From: Litomosoides sigmodontis
Taxonomy: Eukaryota; Nematoda; Chromadorea; Rhabditida; Onchocercidae
Assembly (NCBI GenBank): GCA_963070105.1
Contig: OY718803.1
Span: 955,501-1,019,500 of the forward strand
Direction of reading: 5' to 3'
DNA length: 64,000 nucleotides
The position numbers and the translations under genes are program-made. Of the stretch, positions 25,501 to 39,500 are shown piece by piece (position 1 is the first letter of the stretch; each line of letters opens with the position of its first letter). The notes beneath the pieces are model-generated. The model ran no database searches. It was not told where the DNA came from and was given only the letters and a program-made list of their open reading frames with translations.

Positions 25501-28500
25501 TCATCGTCATCTCCAAACGTCAATGAAATGGCTGTAGCATTTTCATCTCACAGAGGTTATCATGCCTTATAAATCCGTCTGCTATTCATAATTAATCAGG
25601 AAATTCTTGGGCATACCAATATTTCTTAAGCTTACATGATTAATTCTTTCTCTGCAACTGGTTAACATGGCAACTTTCAATTAAAATAGGAAAATTACCT
25701 GACAATTTTCGGTTCTCCGAAATTTCTTCCTGACAATTTACTTTTTTCTTTTTGGAAACTTACTAAATGTCTTTATGGCGTTTCGAGTTTGGAAAAAAGC
25801 TCAACAAAGGAAACTAATAATTAATGATTAAATTTAAATAATTTCAGGGTTTTTTTTGACTGGTAAGTACAAATTGCTGTTTTGCAGATAGTAATGAACA
25901 TGTAGCTCAGAATATGCAGCCTACTGTTCATCGTAAGGAAAAATATAAATGGAAGGAAGCTATACCAGCAGCATTTGGACCACATCAGGTATGATTCCTT
26001 TCAGTGTAAAATTTGAATTTGTGATAGAAATTTAAAATTGTGAAAAATTTTTGCAAAAAACTCATTGTTAATATATCAAACTATTGAAAGTAGCCCGATC
26101 ATTCATTTAATAAACATCATGAAATTGATGATGGGTAAACATTTGCATAATTATTTGCAATTTAAATATTTGAATGCATCAATGACTTATTAATTTTGAC
26201 TTGATTAATTCAGGTTACCAGATTTGTCATTATGGAACGCACTAAATTAGAGTTGAAAAAGTTTTTAGCTTTATCAAATGTTGCTTTCTCTTGGAAAATT
26301 TGGTAAATTTCAATACAGCTTAAATTTTCTCCGTCACTGCATGAGATCATACAGTTGTGCCATTAATTTGCTGTTGTTTGTGGGATGAAAGATATGATTG
26401 ATTATCTGTGATAGCAATTCACTCTTGAATCTTGTACAGTGATGTGATATGGAGTAATGTGTACAGCACTTTGATTGTTTTGACCGCTTTGATGGAATTG
26501 AAGATGATTCACCTTTCTAGACTACCAAGTCTCTTCAAAAAGTGCATTCTGCAGTGAAAAGGACCTTTTTGAGCGAATTTATAGTCCAAAATATCCGACA
26601 TTTAGATATCCGATGACAGATTTAATACGCTCTTTATGAATAATATTACGAAACAAATTAGTTATATTTTATGATTTCGTTGTGTTTAGGTGGTTGTGGT
26701 TCTATCTTATAACATCTGCGCTATGTTATGATTACTCAAAGTAATTTTAGGTTATTGGACCTGTTCAGCGATCTTCCCGGGTAGCCGGTGGTTCTACGCG
26801 GAAGTCATCCGATAAGTTAGCTTTAGATTTTTTCTTCTTTGGTAAGAAATGAAAGTGTTGTTCATTTATAAAATCTGGCTTCTTAAAATCTGAAACCGAT
26901 GAAGGAAAGGGAAAGTAAAAAAATATGAACTTTTGTAGTTCCATACAATATGAAAAGAAAAATCGCGTTGAAAAGAAGCAATCACGAAAGACAAGTACAA
27001 TTTTCGACTTCTTTCGTGTAAGTATTTTCTACTTCTGCCAACAATTTTTAAATTAATTAATGAGGAAGAAAATTTTTCAGACCTAAATCATTACTAGATT
27101 CTTGGCTGAAGCTCGATTAAGAATACTGATTAAATGCTTGAGTATTTATTACAGCGAGTAATTGGATAGTGCTGAGAAAATACAGCTTTCCTATTCGTAA
27201 GGTCTGTAAATTGCGACAGACTGGCTTCTTTCAGTGGGTGAATCATGGTAACCCACGTTAACTAAATTCGGGATGTGATATTCGAAAATTTGGAAAGAAA
27301 ATTCCTAAATAAATGCTGAATGTGATGTAGAAATGGAAGTCTAAAATTTCTTTCAAAAATCCAAATACATTTCGATGCATTTATTATCTGAAATTTACTT
27401 GCCACTTTAATTTTTCAGAAACCTGATTTACGGTGTTTCTCGGATGTTGTCACGCCTGTTAATGATGTAAGTCTGGTCGCTTTGGACTTTATTAAAAGAG
27501 GAAAAGCTTTAAATATTTTTTGGTTCAGCACATTTTTTCCACTATCTCTTAGATATTTCAGAAGAAGCCTTAAACTTAATTTGTTAACTTATACTTCAAT
27601 TCATATCCAAAAAATGACATATGTTTAACATTTTTCTAAACAATTCCGCAACTTTGCATTTATTCTAATTGCTTAAAAAATATTATTGTTAGTATTATGA
27701 TTTGTCACTTTTGAACTTTTTTTTTTAGAAACGATCGACAGTTTCGGAAGGATTTGATGGTTAGTTATTGTATCAAATGTTTTATTGCTGGACTACACAT
27801 TCTTTATTTTCTGATATTTCATTTTTATTCTGAATTAAAAAAAACACATATTTTAAAGTGCTAATACTGATTGTAATTTGAGACTGCTGTGCTGTAATAG
27901 ATATCTGTAGATACCATAGATGTTGATAGTAGTTTCCCCCTTCTTTTCTCCTTCCTCACTGATGTTTTGGAGTTCAGGAAAACCTTTTAATCATTATATG
28001 AATTTTACAGTTAATTTTATCTTTAAATTTCCTAGGCGAAGTTTCGAATTACGAATTTCTAATTCATTTCAGCAACATTGGTTACCTTTACAAAGCCATT
28101 GCTAGACAAAATACCAAGTGCAGTTGGCACAAATGATGGACGTTATTTAGTTATAAATCCTAACAAGGATCCGCAAAAATTTATTCCGGAATTGTAAGAA
28201 CATTTTCTTCCAGTTAAAAAAGTGTTTTCTGTTACAATTTTTTTCACTTTGACTTCTATTAAGTTCAAGTTTAATTCTAAAGCACGACACAAGGGTTTAA
28301 ATTGAATTATAAAACATTGGGATGATCAGAAATCTGTTTCATATTACGGCAATCATCCAAAAAACTCTTGTAATAGGTTATTCTTTCGGAAATCTTCCAA
28401 AACACGAAAAGTTTTTTCTAGTTACATTTGAATTGTTTGGGAGTTTGTTCAAAGTTCAAATTTCAGGGAAAAACCACGGTGGGCTGATTTGAACCTGTGG

Positions 28501-31500
28501 GCTGAGGAACCGACAATGTGGTCATCCAGTAACTGTTCACTCAAATTAAGCAAAAAGGAACGGAAGAAACAAGATATTAATCATGGTGATAGTGATTTAT
28601 TTTTTTTTTTGCTTTTATTGTATCTGTGATTATCAGTAATTGTTGTACTCATTTTCTATCCTCCTGAAAGATGTCAGTGATTGGTATTGATTTGAAATTG
28701 ATTTTTACATATGTGTTTTCAGAGTTATATTTGACTGAGAAACATCATTGCCAAGTGCTTGTAATTCTTCAGCAAGTAAGTATTTTTAAATTAATTTAGC
28801 TAATTCGGAGCAAAATTTTGTTTAGCAATCCTAATTACGGTAGAGCTAGACTTCATATGTAGAATGAGAATGAAGGATGGAGGGAGTGGAGGAGCGAATT
28901 GCTGTGCAAGTTGATGCAGCAATTTCCTCCTCCATCCTATTTCAAGAAGTCTATAAATTTCAAAATTTGTTTCTTGACGGTTCGTTTTCGTTATTATATT
29001 AAAATTGTTCATTATTTTGGAATTTTCTTGAAGCTCCTTAATTTGCGTGGCGATCGCTGATTTAAAGATTCTAGAGTGGTAGCATGCATTGCGTAGCTTA
29101 ATTTAGAGTTAATTTCTTGAAATGACGCTCTTAGATTCAAACAGATATATCTCCATTCTAGGTCTATCAAGAAGGACTTCGAATAAAGGGTATTATTGAT
29201 GAAGCAAAACAGAAAGAATTGATTCCACCCGTACTGGATGCGTTGCTTGATTTTCATCTCAATTTCCTGCGACAGTTGAAGCAGAAAAGATCAGAAGCAG
29301 AAGTTATTAATTCGGTAGCAAAAATTATTTACACGGAAGTAAGTGATGTGATGTTTTTAAAATGAGACGTTTTGTTTTCATAAGCACTTTCATTACTCAA
29401 TTTCCGTATGATTTTGAGGATACTATGTAGTTAGCATTAGTCAGGTTGGAGTGATTGGGGAATGCACTTGCAGCTGTAAATGATATTTGGTTTTTCAATT
29501 TATTCTCAAATGAGGCAAATAGGAAGGATTCAAATTGGAAATTAAAGCTAGCGCCACTCGAAATGTGTTATTTCTAGGGAATGCTTCCTTTAGTATTGCA
29601 ATGTCTCAACCACTTGCATTTTTGTCTTACTAACTGCAACAGTAATGAATTTATTACGGTACACTTTGTTGGTGTAAATCCGACTGGCAAATTTTTCTTG
29701 CAGTTTGAAAAGGGAGAGCGAAATCAAGCTGCAATACATGCTTACACGGAATTTTGTTCAAAATACGATCAGTGTGGTCGTTTATACGACGAATGGATGT
29801 TAAAGAATGCTGAACTTAGGAAATTTTTTGATGTAGGACAATTTGGCTAATGTCAAGTTATTTTCGGAAAGCTCGGTACTAGAACAAATTTATGTGAAAA
29901 TTCCGATCATCAAATGAGTTTTATTATCAACTCTTTTTCTAATATACTTTTTTCCAGCAATATGAGCAAGATCCAATTTATAAAGGACGAACGTTCAAAA
30001 TGTGCTTGCTGCTTATTGCTCAGAGATTGACCAAATATCCTGTATTAGTTGAAAGAGTAAGTGTTGAAATCGGTATTTTCTCAATAATAGGATATAATTA
30101 CACTCATATAACTGGTTGTTGCGACTTGCCATTATTAGTTCTAGTTGGACAAAATTAAATGCATTTCATTCAGTTTTAGAAAAATAATTAAATTTGGGAG
30201 GAAGCAGTAATTTTAAGTGACAGTAGGATCGTTGTAGCCGTATAAATTCAAATAAAAACTATATATCATAAGAAGAAAAGAAAGTGGGAAATAATTTACA
30301 AAGTTATTTCATCTGCTTTATCCACTTTGAGGTTATCTGATTCGCAATAATTCATACATTGAACAAAAAAAAACTCTTCCATTATGTCCAATGATAGAAT
30401 GCAAGTAATACAAGAAATATGCTAGGGGTAATGTTTTCAATTTAGTTATGTTCAAATTAAATTTGTTTCTGCTAATGATATCTCAAAGTGGTTTTGTATT
30501 TATGGGCGATTTATTTTCCTAAATTCTGACGATTATAAATTGTTGCAGATTGCTGAGGTAGAAAGCGGTGCAGCAAAAGAAGAAAGCATACATGCTCATC
30601 AAGCAGTGAAGAAATTTGCGATGCATGTTAATAATGAAATTGCAAAATTAGAAGTACGTAGGCGATGGGATCGAATACTCTCACAAATCGATCGTTCATC
30701 AAAAGGGCGCTTTGGACCGAACGATTTTTTTACAGTTTGTTAATTCGTTTTTACATTTCGATACATTCAGCAAAAAGATGGATAACACGTGTTGTAGTGG
30801 GTCTTACAACAAGAACTCAAAGTGAAAGAGGAAATTAGCATAAAATGAAAAACTTGTGTGCGACCATTTTTGATAAATTGGATGAAAAGCTCTTGTTTTT
30901 TCTTACGATTAACTTTTTTTTTAGTTTTTAAAAATTTTTTATTGCGTATTTCTGTGTTGTAGTATGATGATCTCATACTAAATGGCAGTGATGAGGAGCG
31001 ACACGTAATTTGTATAGGCAGTGCAGTTTGTCAGAATTCGCAAAAAAAGCAGACTGAAGGAACGGGTGAGTTTTTTACTGAGTGTTAGCCGTCAGTTTTA
31101 CTTTTACTGTTCATCTCGGTTTTTTGCTTCATGCGATTTTATCTCTGGATTATCGTATGAGAATTAATTTGTTGCTGATGTTGTATGAACTAAAGTTTGT
31201 ATTCCAACTCACTTTTTCAATCGTGAGGTAGAGGATGTGCCGAAATGAGAAAAAACACAAGAAAATATAGCTATGATGAGTTGGACAAAGTTTTGTTTTT
31301 AATAGCATTTAGGATATGTTATTATTGCCATATTGTTGTGTAATTTCGTCTCTCTGTTGTTTGTCGAGAATCTTCATTATTTTGCGGTGGACATAGCATT
31401 CTTGCAAGGTTTCTGCAAGCTATGGTCAGTTATGCGGGCACAAATCAAGAAACATAAATTTGTAGGATTACTGTTTTCATGGGAATGCTTAAAGTAGTGC

Positions 31501-34500
31501 GTTTCAGAAGTAGTAATAGTATTGTTCGATGATATTCTGATTATGTTGGCGAATTCGAGTAACAACAAATACGTGTTTCTTGATCGTGGATCTGGGGTTA
31601 ATTTTTCACTTTACTTACTTTTCATTAATTTAAAGCAGTTTACTAAACTTTTTATTTTTAAAACTTTCTAGAATTTTAGAGCTAAAAATTTGCTAACTAA
31701 ATAAAGGTTACAGAGCACAGTAATTGCACTTAATAAATTACTGGTTCGTGAGGTGCCGCGCAGTACGAAGTTATTCTTTTTGCTGTCTGATGATCCGTGT
31801 CCTGATTTGTTCGTTGTGAGTTTCGCTTCCAAAGCAGATGTTGATCAGTGGAAGAAAGCAATTGAAATATCAAAAAACATGGCACCGATGCATGGTTTGT
31901 TCATTTTAATATGATAATAGTATCGTTGAGTTATGAAATCCAAATTTGAATGCCGTGTGAGAGTAATGCACCGAAATAGTAGAATGACTAACGCTAGTTA
32001 TTATTCATGAGCTGCGTTGAAGCAAGATGGTTTGGAAGTTGTTCCGACTCTGGGTGTAATTATTTCGGGATTAAATGAATTTCCTCTAATTTTTTGATAC
32101 CTGAAAATGCATTTCATCCATTGTCCTCTCCTTTTTGGTTTAGGTGATAGAATCATCGAAGCACGTTTCTTAACAACCATTTTTGTCCATTCAATAGGTT
32201 TTTTTTTATCCGATGGTTTAGAACACTTAGGCTTCTCTCCTAAGAGGTTCATGGTATGTTTGTTTTTTTTCCTACTGTTTCGCGGAAGTTTGATGTTAGA
32301 GAAATGCTTCGCATGTTTTATAAAAACATTTGTAAACTTTTGCAGTAAAACGTGCAATGGTTTCAAGTGGTACAAATTTACCTGATGAAGATTCAGACGA
32401 ACGAAGGCTTAATCAAGAAGTTGCAAAATGGGAGGAGAAATTGCGCGAAATTTTTGGTGAGACTTGTGTCGTTTAGAATGGAATAAAATTTCACTTTTTT
32501 AAAGCTGTTGAGATAAAATGAGGGTAATACAGAATACATCACCGTGCGCGATTGTCATTTGAGGATGTATGATCATACGCTTTTCATTTATTTCATTACA
32601 CATTACTTAATACTCTGAAAAACATTCGGGGAGAAAATAGGAAAATTTATTGAAGAGGTGGGTTTGTTCCTATGATTTCACTGATACCTTCAAGAAGATT
32701 TGTAGATAAACGTATAAAAAATGAAAAAGAGCTGTCAAGCTACATTGAGAAACGATTGGCTTGGTTTGAACAGCTTCGTTCACATATAGAAAAAGTTCCA
32801 TTAATGGATCGAACGGATACCACTCGGACTGCTGTCCGAGAAAAGGTGTGTTATTATTGTACTTAACAAATTGCAATAAAATATGAATGACTTACATTGG
32901 TTTTTCTTGATAGCATAATTCCGTTTCAGATGAAGCTTTTGGTTAAACAGAAATTTGCTGAATTAAGGGCAGCAAGGCGAAGCTCGTTGAGCAAAGGTTA
33001 GTAATAGCTACACAATTATTTTCGTGAGCCTAAATTTGAGATTTTCATAATATCAGAAAATTTTCAACTTTTTATATAATAAGGGTGGATAGGAATTAAT
33101 GTATTACTCCATCTATCAAACTAGTTGCAGTAGTGCAACACGCCGAACGAATTTATGAAGATGATTTTATATCATTCTTTGATGATTCATATGACGCTGG
33201 TGCTTGCACATCAGATTCGAATCATTCCACTGATCAAAGTGAAAGCGATGAAGGCCGTCAAAAGCTGCCAAGGCGAAATCGAACATTTAATGGTATCGGT
33301 GAACGAAGGAAAGGTTGAGCTAAAATTTTTTTGTGCAACACTAATTTAATATATTTTTCATTAAGCGCTGAGGGATTTGTTCTATCGCATTTAATATTGG
33401 CGATAAATTGGCACATTTAGAATTTTTCTTAATTTCGCAGGCGACTCTATCCGACGACATACAACGGAGCCTAAAATAGAATATGCAGGAATATGTGGTG
33501 AAGGATATGATTCGGTTACAGAGGAAGAAGAAATGAGGAAACTTTCGGTTTTCATTTTTATTTTTATGCATCTTTTTTTTCCGATGTTTATAGTCTGCAG
33601 GTCTGATCCAAAATACCGATTGGTAAGGTGATAAGGCCATCAGTAAAAGACACCAGCATGAATATCCTGATAATTATGATTGTTCTAATTATGACTAAGT
33701 TTTAGGACGTTTTTTAGCTTTTTTTTGTTGTATTCTTTTCTTTTAATTTAGGATTTCGTTCTTTTCTTTGCAGTTACGCTTGGGTCCGGTGGCACGTCGT
33801 GCTGCTATAAGTATTATTCGAGAGAATGCTCAACTCAGGGTTGAAAATAACCAACTACGAAGTGAAATTGCTTTGTAAGTTTCTTTCTTTGGGGGATTTT
33901 TTATTTAGCGTTAAGCAGTGATAACGCAAAAAAGAGATAGTGACTCATTTAATATTTTTGCGCTTTATAGCCTTTCATACATTGTCGAGGTTAATGCATT
34001 GGTCTCTGGAATTGCTTATTGCATGTAGGACGTGTGAACGCTGCTGAAGCAAAATTTTGCTGTTTCACTGTCTTACATTATTTTTCCGACAATTTTATTT
34101 CTAAAATTAGGCTGGATAACCGATGTCATAATTAATCATCAATTCATTAATGATTTTCATTTGCCAAGAGTCAAAGTGAAAAGCTCCCCAACTTTTTTCC
34201 TTGATTCTCAGTTGTTTTGGTTGATGACTATATAATAGAGCCGTTTATTGGTGTAAATTGCACGATAACTGCTTGCATAATTTGCCATAATCAGTGCAGC
34301 ATTGCTTTAGTTGCCATTTTAGGCGAAGTATAGTGCAATGTTTTTTATCAGCTGACGTTATCAGTTGTGCAGATGCATTTTTTTTGTCGGAATATAAAAG
34401 CGTTTATGAGTTGACAAATTACTTTTTATATTGTAGTCGTGAGCTGCGTATTGCATCACTAAAAAGTCGACGTTTGGCGACTATACCAGCCAGTGCATTA

Positions 34501-36526
34501 GAGGCATTACGCAACAAACAGAATGAATTGCAAAACGATAAACTTGAATTCAAGGCATCCTGTGAACTTCATGTAAGCGAATTAAAACGGCGGACCGCAG
34601 AACTAGTAGAAAAAGAGGTGATTGTTTATGTTTGTGGAATGAGTGAAACTTCAGTTAAATTTGGAACGAAGTATCTGCTAAGTCAAATGATCAGGACTAT
34701 CAATAGTTTTAACGTAGCGAGTTAAAGATTGACGTTTTTTGATGAATATGGAAAGGTGTTGTGCAAGTTCACCCTGTCACTCTTTATCATAGTATCATAG
34801 TAGTCCAGTAAGGCTAACTCTTCATTTATTATCTGTGTCTGTAAACATCTCAAATGATTGTTCCACGTGTCCATCATTTAACGGATTATCTTGTCATTAA
34901 TTCCTTGCTTTATAACTTAATGGCGGCCGCTAGCAATACATGATCAAAAATTGGCAGTGGCGGTCCATCAAAAAAAAAATGAAAAAGATTCTGGATAAGA
35001 TATGTCTGCATTAGATGCTTAATTTTATGTACGTGAGTTTTAGGTTCAATTTTTTTACTCTTCACATCTTTTCCTCCTTTTTTTTTTGATCGTAGTTAAG
35101 ATTACTGAAGAGAATCTAACATTTACTTACCTACTTAGCTGGATTTAGATGAACTTTAAATTAAAGAAGTTTGAAAATTAGCGTGGCAAGCTTGCCAGCT
35201 AGGAGGAACTTGGTGTTTTTAAAAATATCGATGTTGCTGTTCATGTGATTGGAAGAAGCCCATTCTATGAATAACTTGTTATTCAAAATTCAAAAATATT
35301 GGAATCTGTCTTTGGTAGAAGTTTTTAACGTTACGACAAATTTTGGTTTGAATGGCTGCTCCTGATGTTAAAATAATGTAAAATAACTACGCCACGCGTA
35401 GGGTTAAAGTTGGCTATCTGTGCAAATGAATGAATTGGACGGAAGAATTTGAGCAACTGGAAACGAACACTTCAGATGGAATGCTGCTTCATTGTTTAGT
35501 CACCTGTGATGCTAGACTTGTGCTTGATAATTGGATAACTGCTTTCATTATAAATAATGAGAGTGTAACATGTTTAGATATACTAGGATTAAATCAATCC
35601 TGCAATCTCAATATTTATCCGATTTTAGTTCTTTATATTTCACATATTTATGAAATCTAATATCTCTGAATATTTGTAGGCTGAGCTGAAAACGCGTGAA
35701 GAACAGTTGCAAGAGCAGTGGATGAAATTCTACGAAATGAACAACAGTCCAGGTTCTCCGAACCATCTCTCACGTGATGTGATGGGACCAGTGAATTCAA
35801 CACCTTCATTTGATCGATCAATGTTAGGGTGTCGCTTTTATCAATTTTAAAATTTTTAAAATATGGAAACTGGAAGCTATTGAACGTTTCTACAGTTAAA
35901 TCGCTTTAGTTGGATCGATGCACCCAGTCTTTCATTCACTCTTCCCAAAAAGGATAACAGTTAGTTACTGTAATTCTATTACGCTTACGGCATGGAAATC
36001 TCATGTGGGAAGAGAAATAACATCAATCTCTAAGCTGTTGTGCTTATTTTTCCAAAATCATTTCAGCATGTATTCTGTTTTTTAGATCGGTACGTAGCGT
36101 AGCATCGCTCAGCAAATCACCTAGTGGTTCCTCTATACCGTTACATCTAGCTGAAAAAACTGCCAAAATATCACGTTCGAAAAAGTGAGTTGGGAACGGT
36201 CATTTTCCTCAAATGATGGCGATTCCTTTATTTTTATGTTTTTTGAAATTTTTTAATTGTAATCTTGTTAGCCGTAAGCTTCACTTCCTCATATTATGTT
36301 CACTGCATCTTTCCTCTTTGATTTACGTATAATTTTTTTGTTAACCTTATTGTTGTTTTCATGGTGTGGACTGTATGAAATAAGTTATTTAATGTAAAAC
36401 AAACTTCTATCTTCTTATAAAGGATTAGGTAATCGAAAATACGAATGAGATGAAAAAATTTTTTTTTATCAATTTAGAAGTAGAACAAGTTTAACAGGAA
36501 GCAATCACTCCACCTGCAAAGCTTAA
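19584..36526 (+). CDS. Rho guanine-nucleotide exchange factor, ARHGEF2/18/28-AKAP13 group (DH-PH)
   Basis: Predicted to activate RhoA-type GTPases and link cytoskeleton to signalling. Thirty-three exons close in frame (1336 aa): 19584-19669, 20124-20144, 20222-20463, 22747-22923, 23373-23530, 23610-23761, 24297-24426, 24898-25062, 25348-25555, 25888-25988, 26751-26815, 26939-27017, 27419-27466, 27729-27759, 28073-28193, 28467-28585, 28723-28775, 29162-29338, 29704-29832, 29958-30056, 30549-30734, 30963-31065, 31721-31894, 32346-32456, 32706-32845, 32930-32996, 33131-33313, 33441-33547, 33774-33874, 34437-34617, 35680-35828, 36086-36184, 36478-36526. Residues 1-600 are Ser/charge-rich with no domain recognised. 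The DH domain is about 635-815 (ELYLTEKHH; QRLTKYPVLVERI). A short PH domain is about 840-940 (TVIALNKLLVREV; DQWKKAIE). Coiled coils follow (KELSSYIEKRLAWFEQLRS), then SIPLHLAEK, matching this group's C-terminus. Start, exon 6 donor and exon 11 donor are uncertain. Confidence 0.85.
20124..20144 (+). other. 21-bp microexon of the RhoGEF gene
   Basis: Bounded by CAACAG and GTAAGT, 21 bp long. It joins the preceding exon (phase 2, ending ..NNTFR) to the next (..SLSLDG) as LRVRRKK, giving a run of basic residues next to serines. The phases close exactly on both sides and the donor is a perfect consensus. That is the case for accepting so short an exon. Confidence 0.6.
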
Positions 36527-39500
36527 ACAGCAAAGAACCGTTTTCTTCTTTTTTCTGTACCGCATTTTAGCTTTTATTATTATAGTTTTGGCCGAAGAAC
36601 TAGAAACCATAAGTAGATGTAAGAGCCACTTACATATACTTTGTCTTCAAATGCGGTATAACCTTTGCAAAGCAAAAATAAGGCATATCCTTTATCATAG
36701 TGATAAGAAAGTAATCAAATTTGGAAGTATTGTTTCCTCCAAAAACAAATTATGTTTGGTCTTTCAAAATTTTGTGATAAATTTTACATAAATCGTTAAT
36801 CCCTCTGTTTCATTCATGCACTCCTTTCATCAATTTTTATTATTTTACAAGTTGCGCATACATGTGCATTATATTTCTGGAATCATTGGCCATTTTTTCT
36901 AAACGGCGATTCATTAAAGCTATTTTTATTTTTACAATCTTGTTGAAGAACCGGTTATTTTTGATTAATTTGATCAGTTTTCTCCCACCATCAATGGTGT
37001 CTTGTTTTAAATGCTTTCATCTATGTATTTGCATTTTGTCTGTTAGAGTGTGAATTACTAAGTGAGCCAATTGAATATGCTTTTGCATATTTACATTATG
37101 TATAGTTGATTTGCTCACATATTTATGGAAAAATGCTGTACTATCGTTTTTTTTTTGAAGATTACATCAATTATGAATTGAACTTTTTTTGGTTTGTTTT
37201 CTTGTTTTTTGAGAGAGAGCGGGGGAGGATGTATGACAATTATAAGAAAACATTGTAATTCTTTTGGCTTTATCTTCATTTGTAGTAGTAATCAGTGATG
37301 AAGATTGATGATTGTTGAGTCTTGAGGAATCGATTTGATAATTTGGAAGCAGAACATTTTTAACATATTGGTAGATTTATTTTGCTAGAATTATGCTAAT
37401 TATCATCGAAAAATTGTTTCTTCTTCATTTATGCTTCATTTTTTCTTTTTATTTGTTAAATTATTTCAGTTGTGGCATGCTTCGAGTGATGTTTTAGTAT
37501 CGATATTATTTCTTATTCTGTTTCATCGCTTTTTTTTGTAAGAATTCACTTAGAAATTTCTTTTCTTGTTTTGAATGTTTTAGCTAACAAATTAATTTGT
37601 TTGCTGTCGTGCAATTATAGCCATTATCAGTTAATTGATCGTTCATTATCACTTGGTTACCTATTTGTGTAATATTGCAATCATTTCATTCATTTCATCA
37701 ACATTTTGTGAATTTTCAAAAAGAAAAAAAGACGCACACAAAAATTTTCTCAAAAAATTTCACATTTATTCATTATTATGAAACAATAATTTTTACATCA
37801 AATGTAACTATTTTGTTTTCTTTTGGCTTTTTTTTTAGATATTTCTTGAACGAAGCTTATCACTCGAATACAATGACTGTACACTGTCTACCGGTACTGC
37901 TTGTGTTGCACTTCTCATCATCGTGTTGTACATTACTGTAGCGCGGCAAGTGTTTATTATGCGTAAATGTATAAAAGAAAGCATTTTCTTTTCTTTTTCC
38001 TTCATTTACAAATTTTGCAATTTTTACTAAAAGGATGAGTGGTGATGTTAGGGTTGACAAAGTACTACCTCAATAATAATTCATTAAAGAAGTGGGATTT
38101 GTTTTAATCTCTTTTCTGCTATTTTGTTACAATTCTTTCACTCTAACATATTATTAAATTTCAATTTTATGGTGGGAATGAAAGGGAGAAAAAAAAGTCC
38201 CAATTTCTCATGCTCTCCAATGTTGCTTGTGACACAACATATGTTTGACGTGAAACACTCTCCTAATGAAACAATAACTGATTGCAATGATAGGAGGTAG
38301 TGGTAGTAGTAATAGTAGTTGTATTAGTGGTGGTAGTAGTAGTAGCAGTGGTAGGTGTAGTCATTACCACTTCAGTAAGGATCGTAACAGTCATTAATGA
38401 AAAAGATTGCAATCTCTATGATATTAATTTCATCGATCTTCACTGTTTGGACATCTACACTGACCCATCAAACTTTATGAAGATTAATCTATTCCTAGAA
38501 TATATGTCTTGTTGAACACCTTATTTCGTTACCTTTCTCTCTCCCTCTCTCTCTCTCCCTTTTCCTCTTTTATTAATATCTTCATGTGATATATATATCT
38601 GCGAAAACAAAGATATATTATTGTTTAACGATCGATTGCGGTACATGATAACTACATTATATTATTATTTTTATCATTATCATCATCATCATTAAAGATA
38701 GAGGGAGGAAAAAAAAGGTGAAAAGTAGAGAGTTGTTGTGAAGAGGAAGATGGTTGAATACAATTTTCATTTCATAGAAAGGTAATCGGCATTTTTTAAA
38801 AAAAAAAAAAAAAAGGAAATTGTTCATAAAGGTAGAAAGAGGAAGAGAACGAAATGTTACTGAAAAGTGGAATTGAAGAGTGACCTTGCAACTTTTCAAA
38901 AATATGGAAATTTGCCTTCCGTCGTGGTCATTTGCAATATGCGCGATAATGGTAGGTGGAAAAAGTGAAATATTTTAATTGGATAGTACTTGGTCAATTT
39001 GAACAACAATCATTTTTTGAACAGAAATTTCAGTTAGCAGAGGTAAAAATTGAAAACATGCATTAATTAGCCTCTGAACTTTGCTCGTTTTGTCTTTGTG
39101 CATTAGCAATACCGTCAGGTATGATAATTAGTGATCATTAGATTAGTGTTATGGTTATCATCATTATTATCATTAATATTGTTTATTGCTATTATTAATT
39201 TAGTTAGACTGACAAAACTTCCGTCCTACGCGAAGCATAAGAATTCACCGGCGGAACAGCTTAATTAATTTAGCCGCGTAAAATTTTGAAAACAAAACGG
39301 TTTTTGAAAAATACGGTTTTTGTGTGTTAAATTCCAAGTTGCACCTCTTACATGTAATAATCACGGCCGATTGTACTGGTTGCATTCAAATATTAATTTC
39401 AAATAAAATTCATTTATTATTAAACGAATAAAAGGAAACTTCCAGACTGTAAATATAACAACTCTGTTAACTCTCTGTTTTCTCCATTTTCCATTCATTT

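Noticed and set aside
19584..28585. PDZ, RGS or C1 domain in the RhoGEF N-terminus
   Set aside because: I looked for the motifs typical of other RhoGEF groups and saw none; the gene was placed by its DH, PH and C-terminal similarity instead.
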